Shown here one piece after another: positions 1-6,607 of a DNA stretch of 6,730 nucleotides. A program made the position numbers and the translations under genes. Numbering within the stretch: position 1 is the first letter of the stretch; the number at the start of each line of letters is the position of its first letter. This DNA is from Elusimicrobia bacterium RIFOXYB2_FULL_48_7 (lineage in GTDB: Bacteria > Elusimicrobiota > Endomicrobiia > CG1-02-37-114 > XYA2-FULL-39-19), in NCBI GenBank assembly GCA_001800495.1, contig MGVM01000120.1:1-6730 (forward strand). The letters run 5' to 3'. The notes below the pieces were generated by a model. The model did not search any database, was not told the DNA's origin, and worked only from the letters and a program-made list of their open reading frames with translations.

Positions 1-4
1 GTTT

Positions 5-10
5 TGTCAA
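5..10 (-). promoter_or_regulatory. Possible -35 element at the window edge
   Basis: Downstream of the last stop codon, the minus strand reads an A-rich stretch followed by CCCTTGACAAAAC, which contains a perfect TTGACA. Any matching -10 box would fall outside the window, so this is only a candidate for a promoter serving the next gene to the left. The 30 bases here show no hairpin with a U-tract on the minus strand, so no terminator is seen for the operon. Confidence 0.2.
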
Positions 11-30
11 GGGTTTTTTTATTTTTTCCG

Positions 31-1785
31 TCAACGGCGGGCCTGTTCAGTAAGGGTTTTTCCCGCACTGAATCTGATATACTTAAACCCTGCCGATATC
101 ATTCTTGTATCGCAATAGGATGCTCTTTTAACGTTTTTGTAAACGAATTTTATTTCGTTAATTCCGTTTTTTATTAACCTGGGAGGAACGGCTATTTTAA
201 ATACGCAGTAATAAAACAAAGGCCGGGTAAAAACACAGGTTTTAATGTATTTCCCGTTGAAATACACCTTCATTTCCTGGTTGATATTACCGTCATTTAC
301 TCCAAGAGCTTTTATCTCAAGCTTGTTTTTTGTTTTATCCGTGAACCTGAAAAAAAGTTCGGACTTCCTGCCCACGGCCCAGGTTCCCCAATCCTCAACC
401 TGGCTCCACCCTTTCCCAAAATATCTTTCCGTTTCACCTCTATCGAATTTTATCATGCCTGAAACAGGGTAAATCACTCGGTTTTTTCTTTCAGGAACTG
501 TTCCTGCTCCCTTCAAGCTCAGCTTTAATGTGTTTAGAAGCTGGGAGTCATCCCACCTCCAGAGTTTTTCTGTGTTGTTTTCTTTAAGGCCTGTAGTAAT
601 ATCCCTGCCTGTGCCCCAGAAAAATGCCCCCCCAAATTGCACCCATATCGAAAAAACTGTCAGGACGACCACTGTTCCCGTGAATACCGGCAGATTTTTA
701 TATTTAACAAGGGCGGGAACCATCAAAATAACCATGAAAGGCAGGATATCAGCCAGCATCCTCGGGCCATATGAATCACCGCCCCACCACATAAACCATG
801 TTGAAAAAAGCAGGATATAAGCCGCGCAAACCACTCCCGCGTATTTATAAAAATCATACTCCTTCTTCCTGAATGAAAATATAAAACCAATAAGCGACAA
901 AATCAGTACCGGGGAATACACGAAAATCCCCCTGCTGGGGTTTATGGTAAGCCCGGCTAACCCTTCGAAAATGTTGTTTTTCCAGCTTGAAGGGCCGACT
1001 ACGAATTGGTATCCTCCAAATACATTATGGTATATGTAGAAATTATAAAAAAGAAGAACCCCTAATACAAGCGGGGTCAAAGACAAAAACCGCAGGAGGC
1101 TTTTAAAACCAAGCGCGTATAATACATAAATAGCGGTAACAATGAACACCATAAAATTCGTCGGGCGGCATACTATGGCAAAAGAGCAGGCTAAACCGGC
1201 AAATTTCAGGTATTTCCTTTCAGCCAGGCCCGACAGCAATAAATATATAACCAGGGAGTTGAAAAACTGGCTGGAAGTATGCTGCCACAGCGCCTGGCTG
1301 CTTGTGGACCAGGAAGAAGTCGCAAAAGCGTAAACAAACGCTATAAATAACGAGATCCAGATGCCCGCTATTTTTTCAGCGGCAAGAAATATCACAACAA
1401 CCGAAGCGGCCATTATCAGCACGGCTGAATATTTTTCCAGGTAATAAATACTCTCGTCGTTAAACCGGCCTCCGGCGGCGCGGTGAACGGCATAGACCGG
1501 CATCGCGAGCAAAGCTGTGCCGGCAGGGTAGTAGGAGTACCAATGGCCGTTAAGGTTCATCATGGGGAATTCTATCTCGTGCGGCCCCCTGAATTCGTCC
1601 AGGTCGAAATTCCTTTCCGTGATAATACTGGCAGGAATGTACGCTGTAGCTATAGTGTCGGTAAACCTTATGGTTTTTGAATTTGAAAGATAGACAACCG
1701 CTGACAGGAAAAAAATGAGAAGCGAGGCTGAAACGCGCGCGCTCTGCGCGCTCCACTCGCTTCGCGAGGATTTATTCCCGGGCAT
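31..1785 (-). CDS. GT-C-type (GT39/PMT-like) membrane glycosyltransferase with C-terminal beta domain
   Basis: This 584-residue protein has a short polar cytoplasmic head (1-18), about 10-12 membrane segments (about 20-390) and an extracytoplasmic C-terminal domain (about 391-584). The layout matches GT-C enzymes, which use polyprenyl-phosphate sugars as donors on the periplasmic face. The first loop has FTDTIATAYIPASII (41-55), where Asp43 sits at the place of the GT-C catalytic acid, followed by WYSYYPAGTALLAMPVYA (82-99). Later motifs are NPSRGIFVYSPVLIL (282-296) and WWGGDSYGPRMLADILPF (333-350), seen in many uncharacterised GT39-like proteins. The C-terminal domain begins with GKGWSQVEDWGTWAVGRKSEL (457-477, written here without a break) and is rich in predicted beta strands, suggesting a sugar-binding sandwich. 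The start at 1785 is supported by GAGGG 6 bases upstream and overlaps the previous gene by 14 bases. The C-terminal coding part is AT-rich. Family level is fairly secure; donor and acceptor are unknown. Confidence 0.78.
   Translation of the reverse strand: MPGNKSSRSEWSAQSARVSASLLIFFLSAVVYLSNSKTIRFTDTIATAYIPASIITERNFDLDEFRGPHEIEFPMMNLNGHWYSYYPAGTALLAMPVYAVHRAAGGRFNDESIYYLEKYSAVLIMAASVVVIFLAAEKIAGIWISLFIAFVYAFATSSWSTSSQALWQHTSSQFFNSLVIYLLLSGLAERKYLKFAGLACSFAIVCRPTNFMVFIVTAIYVLYALGFKSLLRFLSLTPLVLGVLLFYNFYIYHNVFGGYQFVVGPSSWKNNIFEGLAGLTINPSRGIFVYSPVLILSLIGFIFSFRKKEYDFYKYAGVVCAAYILLFSTWFMWWGGDSYGPRMLADILPFMVILMVPALVKYKNLPVFTGTVVVLTVFSIWVQFGGAFFWGTGRDITTGLKENNTEKLWRWDDSQLLNTLKLSLKGAGTVPERKNRVIYPVSGMIKFDRGETERYFGKGWSQVEDWGTWAVGRKSELFFRFTDKTKNKLEIKALGVNDGNINQEMKVYFNGKYIKTCVFTRPLFYYCVFKIAVPPRLIKNGINEIKFVYKNVKRASYCDTRMISAGFKYIRFSAGKTLTEQARR
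1737..1768 (-). repeat. Two adjacent GC-rich hairpins at the start of the GT-C-type gene
   Basis: Two perfect inverted repeats lie next to each other. One is CTCGC-TTC-GCGAG (plus strand, 1756-1768; 5-bp stem, 3-base loop). The other is GCGCGC-TCT-GCGCGC (1737-1751; 6-bp stem, 3-base loop). They fall in codons 6-10 and 12-17, giving a polar Ser/Arg/Ala-rich head before the first membrane helix. They could be a small palindromic repeat inserted in frame or an mRNA structure damping translation; neither is shown by this sequence alone. Confidence 0.55.
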
Positions 1786-3082
1786 TTAATTCCCTCGTCT
1801 TTACTCCCAGGGCCAGGGCAAGCCAGAAAGCGAATATGATGGACTGGTATGAACCAAAGTGGTCAAAAACGCCGTGTATCAGGTAACTTGAAAACGCACC
1901 CAGCGCACCAAGCGCCAGGCAGGCCTGGTAATCGTCATTCAGGCGCAGGTTCCCGAGGAGATACCTCAGGATGCTTATCACCAGGTAAATAAAAGCCGCG
2001 AACCCTACAACCCCAAGGCTCACAAGCGTCTCAAGATAAAGGCTGTTCGCGTCTATACCAGGAATATAACCGGGATAATTCCATTTAAGGTAAGGCGATT
2101 TGCTGGAATATTGTGCGGCGTAAAGCCAGCGGAAATTGTTAGGGCCTATTCCCAGAACGGGGTTTCGCGCGAAAGACCTGAGCGCGCTATTCCAGATGTA
2201 TGCCCTGTGGCCGTTTGAATTGATATTCCCATCAGGCGCGTTGATCACGCGCTTTTTTACGGAATAATCGCCGGCCATATTAGCCGCGACAAGCAGGAAA
2301 ACAGCCGCGACAATCAACGCAACCGCTTTTAATTTAGCGCGCAGCCGTGCGGACTTCGCGCAAATCGCCGCCGCAAGCAGTAATCCTGCGAAAAGGCTGA
2401 TGATAGCCGCCCGCGAATAGGTCATGACAAGCGCCTGCACCAGGACAAGGATGGAGGTAAAATAAAAGTATTTCTTTTTGCCGGGACATTCAAAAAGATA
2501 CAGGCCTAATGCGAGGAAAATAGTTATTTCAAGGAACATAGCCAGTATATTCGGGTAGACAAAAGTGGACGTTATCCTCACAAGCCCTATTTTCCCGTGC
2601 AGAAAAATCCTGTCAGGCGAAAAAAACCAGAACGGGCTGTATTCATAGGCGAAATCAACGAATATTCTTTCAAAAAACCCGATGGCGGCCACGATCAACC
2701 CGGAAACCAGCAGTGTGTTTATTATTTTTGTTGTCTGTTCTTTCCTTCTGACCGTGTCAAGCACGACATAATAAAGCAGCATCCCTCCGGACAACTTAAA
2801 CACGGAATTGAACCCGCTTACCGGTTCAATCAGGGCGAATACCGACGACATAATATTGCAGGTCAGGTAAACCAGCAGGGGCACGGCCAGGGGCGGAGAA
2901 ACTAACTCCCTATCTCTTATTTTTTTCACCACCCACAAAGAAAAAACAATAGCCGCTAAAAGCTTGAGGTCCGTGTTTACAAGCGGCGGGTTCGCGCCGA
3001 CAGTCCTGAAATCAAACTCGAAAGGAATGAAAAACACAAGCACCAGGAGGCAGGCAAAAATTATTTTATCCAGCATGGCCAT
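1772..3082 (-). CDS. O-antigen ligase/polymerase-family membrane protein (Wzy_C)
   Basis: This is a 436-residue polytopic protein (434 from the start preferred below) of normal length for the O-antigen ligase/polymerase family. It has about nine helices before residue 270, including RITSTFVYPNILAMFLE (169-185), and the family motif MTYSRAAIISL at 220-230. An extracytoplasmic loop (about 271-352) carries R-A-Y-I-W, RNPVLGIGPNNF (306-317) and DANSLYLETLVSLGVVG (344-360). Three C-terminal helices end near 427. It is paralogous to its upstream neighbour but lacks the Ig-like insert. It keeps the SR Arg but has Asn where characterised WaaL-type ligases carry a conserved His just before the N-x-YL element. 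Two in-frame starts exist: ATG at 3082 lies only 2 bases from GGGGA, while ATG at 3076 lies 8 bases from it and is the likelier start. It overlaps both neighbours. It probably acts as the Wzy-like polymerase or the ligase of the pathway; sequence alone does not say which. Confidence 0.9.
   Translation of the reverse strand: MAMLDKIIFACLLVLVFFIPFEFDFRTVGANPPLVNTDLKLLAAIVFSLWVVKKIRDRELVSPPLAVPLLVYLTCNIMSSVFALIEPVSGFNSVFKLSGGMLLYYVVLDTVRRKEQTTKIINTLLVSGLIVAAIGFFERIFVDFAYEYSPFWFFSPDRIFLHGKIGLVRITSTFVYPNILAMFLEITIFLALGLYLFECPGKKKYFYFTSILVLVQALVMTYSRAAIISLFAGLLLAAAICAKSARLRAKLKAVALIVAAVFLLVAANMAGDYSVKKRVINAPDGNINSNGHRAYIWNSALRSFARNPVLGIGPNNFRWLYAAQYSSKSPYLKWNYPGYIPGIDANSLYLETLVSLGVVGFAAFIYLVISILRYLLGNLRLNDDYQACLALGALGAFSSYLIHGVFDHFGSYQSIIFAFWLALALGVKTRELNARE
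1791..1796 (-). promoter_or_regulatory. Ribosome binding site for the GT-C-type gene
   Basis: The minus strand reads GAGGGA, with GAGGG 6 bases before the ATG at 1785, inside the end of the preceding gene. No ATG follows in the next roughly 50 bases, so this site fixes the start and makes the hairpin-bearing segment at 1737-1768 part of the coding sequence. Confidence 0.7.
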
Positions 3083-5216
3083 CGTCCCCGCCGCGGAAAT
3101 ATACGTTTATCGCGGCAAAAGCAAGCCCCAGGGTTATCCAGAGGTAATGAAGCACCTTCCCGCAGAAAAAATTCAACTGGATCGCCATTGCGAACAGGCA
3201 GGCCGTAAGCCCCACAAGAATTATCCTTCCAATCGGGTCAACGGGCCTTTTGAATGCTCGCCTGATATTCAGAAAAACACTGAAAACAAAAAACAGGAAC
3301 GCGCAGGCGCCCAGCGCCCCGGTTTCAACCAGTATTTCAAGGTACTGGTTGTTGACCACCGGCATAGTGTTCTTGAAAATGGCATCAGGTGTCTTGTACC
3401 TGTTGTAAAGAAAAGTATAATTACCCAGCCCGACACCCAGCACAGGGTGCTCCCTGAACATATTGACCGCGGCTCTCCAGAGCCACCATCTTTCCAGTAC
3501 CGTATAGACATTGGGCCTGTACTCATCCAGGAGGACGGGGCCCACGTCCTTGACGTAATAAGGCGGTATGGTGTTCTGTTCCGCGAACCAGATCACGCCC
3601 TCCCTCACCATGTCGAACTTTAATATGTTAAATCCTTCCTTCAGCGCTTTTTCCGGCTTGACTATTTCAACGCTCAATATAACCTCGCCGCCCGGTTTGA
3701 TTTCATAGGGTAATTTCACCCTGGGCTCAAAATTCCCAAGGAGCATTCCTTTTTCGTTAAACCATCTGTAACCGAAACGCACCGGCGAGCGCGGGTTGTT
3801 TGCTTCCCAGGCGATAGTCCCGGTATTGCGCAGTTTTACGTTTACTCTGTATTTTTTTCCAGGCACAAACTCCCCGGGAAGCGGCGGTGTTATCTCCGCC
3901 ACCGTCACCGCGTAGCCCTGCACAACGCCTGAAACATCCACCTCCATGGCCAGAGGCCGGCTCCTGCCCTGGTCCTGGAACGCGTTAACGTATTCCTCTA
4001 TCATGTCCCACTGCAGCTGGTATTTTCCGGGTATAAGCGGGGCGCGGACAAACGCGCCGAGCGTAACGGTTTCTCCCGGTTTGACTTCGCGAGGAAGGCA
4101 CGTGCGTACGCGGAGTACGTTCCTTTCCGTGTATTGCCTGGGGTTAATCCATAAATAGGTCAACTGTACCGGGTTGGGGCCCTTATCTGCCCAGGCCCTG
4201 GTGCCGGCGTTCCTTACCGTCAAATTCACTTCATGGTAGGAGCCGGGGAGCATGCTGTTGATTGCCGGCGAGCTTTTTACGAAATCAGCCTTGTAATATT
4301 TACCGGCGGTATCGTAAGTCGTTTTCTTTACGGTATTGGAATATTTTGAAATGATCGTTGAATGAAGGTATGCCAGCCGGGGGTAATACCTGTACCCGAT
4401 GAAAGCAAGGACACAGGCAAACACAATCACGGGAATGGCAAGTTTGACTATCCTGTCTGCGCGGAGGTCGTTGCGCAGTATAACCGCTGCTATAATTACT
4501 GCCATCGCGAAACCCAGCCAGGCGGTTGTTGAAAATGTCATGAACATGGCTACAAGCTGTATGAATATGAACGCCAGGAAAAGATATTCGCTGAAAATAG
4601 CGCTGCCGGTAAGGTACATCATCATCGCCAGCGGCAGTATTGAAAGCAGGTAGTTGGCGAAAAAGAGGGGTTCAAGGGCGGTGCTTGCCACTCGGGGAAC
4701 CAGCCAGTACTGCTCCGTGAATTTCAGCCCGGTGTCCACTCCCAGTTTATAGCCGACAACAGTCCATATCCCGTAAAGCGAAACGATTGCCGCAGAGACA
4801 ATGGAAACCTTTATTGTTTTAACAAGGATATCCTTCCTGTTGACAATATTGAACGCGAGCCAGAAAAGGCCCACGGCAAAAACCATCCAGAACAATGTGA
4901 CAAAACTAAAAACACCGGGAGCGTTGCGCCCTGTAGCGCCGGCAAGGCCCGAGGCGTCCAGCGGCAGGCGCAGTCCGTTCAGCGAGGATATAAGGCATGC
5001 CAGCAGAAAAAGTGCCAGGGGGATTAATAGTGGGAGCTGTAATTTTATTTTCTTTAAAATAAGCTGCCTGGCAAGCAACAACCCGGCAAGAATGGCGAGG
5101 TCGTTACTGAGCCGAAGGACAAATATTTTTTTAAGGAAAGGGACTTCAATATAAGGCAGGAAAAAAACAAGAAGATAGAAGAGAACCTGCTGGGCACGAA
5201 TTATGACTGTATCCAC
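3066..5216 (-). CDS. O-antigen ligase/polymerase-family membrane protein with two inserted Ig-like domains
   Basis: This 716-residue protein belongs to the Wzy_C (O-antigen ligase/polymerase) superfamily. About nine membrane segments lie in residues 7-275, including a helix with TFSTTAWLGFA (227-237) at the place of the family's T-x-S-R-x-A motif. After a long extracytoplasmic loop come the signature W-x-x-A-x-x-M-F-x-x-H-PVLGVGLGNY (580-600) and NNQYLEILVETGALG (622-636), then three final helices (about 630-706). The loop is inflated by two tandem beta-sandwich repeats at about 307-428 and 434-555. Each has RN-x-GT-x-x-W, LP-x-E/I-KPG and a DM-x-x-E/REG-like strand, resembling Nbr1-type Ig-like domains. 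Usual family length is about 400-450 residues; the insert explains the excess. Two positions depart from the family: the SR Arg is Thr, and the His before N-x-YLE is Asn. The start is GTG at 5216, inside the flippase gene, with AAGGGG 8 bases upstream. It probably polymerises glycan units or transfers chains on the periplasmic face; the exact reaction is not determined. Confidence 0.85.
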   Translation of the reverse strand: MDTVIIRAQQVLFYLLVFFLPYIEVPFLKKIFVLRLSNDLAILAGLLLARQLILKKIKLQLPLLIPLALFLLACLISSLNGLRLPLDASGLAGATGRNAPGVFSFVTLFWMVFAVGLFWLAFNIVNRKDILVKTIKVSIVSAAIVSLYGIWTVVGYKLGVDTGLKFTEQYWLVPRVASTALEPLFFANYLLSILPLAMMMYLTGSAIFSEYLFLAFIFIQLVAMFMTFSTTAWLGFAMAVIIAAVILRNDLRADRIVKLAIPVIVFACVLAFIGYRYYPRLAYLHSTIISKYSNTVKKTTYDTAGKYYKADFVKSSPAINSMLPGSYHEVNLTVRNAGTRAWADKGPNPVQLTYLWINPRQYTERNVLRVRTCLPREVKPGETVTLGAFVRAPLIPGKYQLQWDMIEEYVNAFQDQGRSRPLAMEVDVSGVVQGYAVTVAEITPPLPGEFVPGKKYRVNVKLRNTGTIAWEANNPRSPVRFGYRWFNEKGMLLGNFEPRVKLPYEIKPGGEVILSVEIVKPEKALKEGFNILKFDMVREGVIWFAEQNTIPPYYVKDVGPVLLDEYRPNVYTVLERWWLWRAAVNMFREHPVLGVGLGNYTFLYNRYKTPDAIFKNTMPVVNNQYLEILVETGALGACAFLFFVFSVFLNIRRAFKRPVDPIGRIILVGLTACLFAMAIQLNFFCGKVLHYLWITLGLAFAAINVYFRGGDDGHAG
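3085..3089 (-). promoter_or_regulatory. Ribosome binding site deciding the start of the second ligase-family gene
   Basis: The minus strand reads GGGGA. It lies 2 bases from the ATG at 3082, which is too close, and 8 bases from the in-frame ATG at 3076. This favours a protein starting MLDKIIF rather than MAMLDK, and reduces the overlap with the preceding gene from 17 to 11 bases. Confidence 0.6.
3552..4298 (-). repeat. Tandem pair of Ig-like repeats within the large ligase-family gene
   Basis: Two consecutive segments of about 120 codons (about 4298-3933 and 3917-3552) encode recognisably similar domains. Matching blocks are VRNAGTRAW with LRNTGTIAW, LTYLWIN with FGYRWFN, LPREVKPGETVTL with LPYEIKPGGEVIL, and QWDMIEEYVNAF with KFDMVREGVIWF. 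The similarity is at protein level and diverged, so this is an old duplication or serial domain acquisition rather than a recent DNA repeat. Such NxGxxxW beta-sandwiches are widespread extracytoplasmic modules, sometimes found in glycan-related proteins. A glycan-binding or spacer role here is inference. Boundaries are approximate. Confidence 0.75.
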
Positions 5217-6607
5217 GGGAATTTCCCCTTGAAGTTAAAACCGCCCACAAGGTAAAGCGCCGCCAGGTAAACCGCGCTTCCGCCGGGCACGGTGACAAAC
5301 AGGCTCAAGTCCCTGACAAAATACACGGCAGCGCCCATTATAAGCCCGGCAAGCGCCGGCTTTGCCGATATTTTGAAGATGTTTATTGTGCCCAGGCATC
5401 CAGAAAGGAAATACATGCATAAAATAAAGATAAATATTTCCATGGCCAGGTGCGTGAAACTGACGGCCAGGTAACTGTATTTCGGGATCAGCAGGTAATT
5501 CAGCACAACACAGGCGATGCAGCAGATGAAATTGATCAGTGTGTTGTATTTCTGTTTGTCGCAGACCACTATGAGGTTAGTGAGTATATAATTTACGAAC
5601 ATGAAGACTTCCGCGACGATCAATATCCTGAAAACCGGTATTGAATTGCTGAAAGCGTCCTTGTACAGGAATATAATGATCTTGTCCCCCAGTATCAGGA
5701 CGCCTATCATTATGGGAAGTATTATTACCAGCAGGACTTCAAGGGCCCTGTGGCTGTCGGCAAGCAGTTTTTTAGGGTTTGTTACGAAAAGCTGGGAGAA
5801 AACAGGGAGAAGCGCGCCCATCATGCTGATGGGGATGAACCTGAGGGATTCTATCAGCTTGAAAGCGGCGCTGAACCATCCGACTACAGAATCGCCCTGC
5901 ATCTTGGAAAGCATTACCACGCCTATCCTGAAATAAACAATGGAAAAAATGGCGGCCAGGTTGAAAAGGAAAAGTTCCTTCATCACCTTCCAGCAGAATT
6001 TAGGGTCGAACTCAAGTTTCGGCACGAAGAAATTTATGCTGAGGATGGTTATAATGAGGGTGATGCTTATTATGGAAACGATGAAGTAAGCGAATGAAAG
6101 GCCTATGAGGCCCCTGCCCGTGAGAAGCGCGAAGAGCCCGGCCACCAGCGGCGCGAGGCGCTGGAACATCATGAGCACGGCTGAATATTCCATTTTTTCA
6201 AAAGCGTAAAACACCGTGCTGAAGGAATCGGAAAATATATTTATAACGGTTGAAGCGCCGATGAGATAAACGATCGTCCTGGTTTCCAGCGGGTAACCGA
6301 GCACATTTATCATTATTACTATAAGGCTCCAGGCGATAACCGAAAGAACGAACCTCATCAGTCCCATATTGCTGATGTATTTGCCGGCGAGGTCCTTGTT
6401 CTTGGAAACCTCCCTGATCGTGTAAACGTTGAACCCCAGGTCGGCGAGGTTCGCGAAAAGCACGCCGAAGGAAATCGCGAAAGCCAGCTTGCCGTAATCA
6501 GCCACGCCCAGGAACCTTGTTATCCATATGTTGATAGCAAAAGCACCCAGCCGCGAAAGCACTTCAGAACCCAACAGCAATGAGGAATTTCTTATTATTT
6601 TGTTCAT
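5201..6607 (-). CDS. Wzx-type polysaccharide flippase (MOP superfamily)
   Basis: This 468-residue, very hydrophobic protein should move lipid-linked oligosaccharide units from the cytoplasmic to the outer face of the inner membrane. The N-terminus (residues 1-65) is characteristic of the Polysacc_synt/RfbX family: a short basic head, a first helix containing NSSLLLGSEVLSRLGAF, then ITRFLGVADYGKLAFA and NLADLGFNVYTIREVSK. About 12-14 membrane segments follow. A second half starts near residue 205 (WKVMKELFLFNLAAIFS), as expected for the two-bundle MOP fold, with the typical KLIESLRFIPISMMGALLPVFSQ stretch at about 250-272. The length is normal for the family and no break is seen. The ATG at 6607 overlaps the upstream TGA (ATGA), and no Shine-Dalgarno sequence precedes it, so translation probably depends on coupling. 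The last 16 bases overlap the next gene. The family is clear. The substrate, and whether the product is O-antigen, capsule or exopolysaccharide, is unknown, so no gene symbol is given. Confidence 0.92.
   Translation of the reverse strand: MNKIIRNSSLLLGSEVLSRLGAFAINIWITRFLGVADYGKLAFAISFGVLFANLADLGFNVYTIREVSKNKDLAGKYISNMGLMRFVLSVIAWSLIVIMINVLGYPLETRTIVYLIGASTVINIFSDSFSTVFYAFEKMEYSAVLMMFQRLAPLVAGLFALLTGRGLIGLSFAYFIVSIISITLIITILSINFFVPKLEFDPKFCWKVMKELFLFNLAAIFSIVYFRIGVVMLSKMQGDSVVGWFSAAFKLIESLRFIPISMMGALLPVFSQLFVTNPKKLLADSHRALEVLLVIILPIMIGVLILGDKIIIFLYKDAFSNSIPVFRILIVAEVFMFVNYILTNLIVVCDKQKYNTLINFICCIACVVLNYLLIPKYSYLAVSFTHLAMEIFIFILCMYFLSGCLGTINIFKISAKPALAGLIMGAAVYFVRDLSLFVTVPGGSAVYLAALYLVGGFNFKGKFPWIQS
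5222..5230 (-). promoter_or_regulatory. Ribosome binding site for the large ligase-family gene
   Basis: The minus strand reads AAGGGGAAA, with the last G of GGGG 8 bases before the GTG at 5216. It lies within the last codons of the flippase gene. The good spacing supports the unusual GTG start and hence the 16-base gene overlap. Confidence 0.7.

Noticed and set aside
10..29. T-rich tract on the plus strand that could look like a terminator tail.
   Set aside because: No GC-rich stem precedes it within the window, and on the transcribed (minus) strand it is A-rich, which does not serve as a U-tract for this operon.
3066..3082. The idea that the two ligase-family genes are one gene split by a frameshift.
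   Set aside because: Each has a complete set of Wzy_C motifs and membrane segments, and the second has its own ribosome binding site and start. The overlap is normal for this operon.
2964..3623. A 219-codon open frame on the plus strand, antisense to both ligase-family genes.
   Set aside because: It runs opposite two clearly recognisable membrane-protein genes. Its translation is polar and low in recognisable motifs, and it spans their junction. It is a shadow frame caused by codon bias on the other strand.
5750..6097. Plus-strand open frames antisense to the flippase gene (also 5601-5936).
   Set aside because: The flippase frame is intact and family-typical throughout. The antisense peptides match no fold I recognise, and no ribosome binding site was evident.
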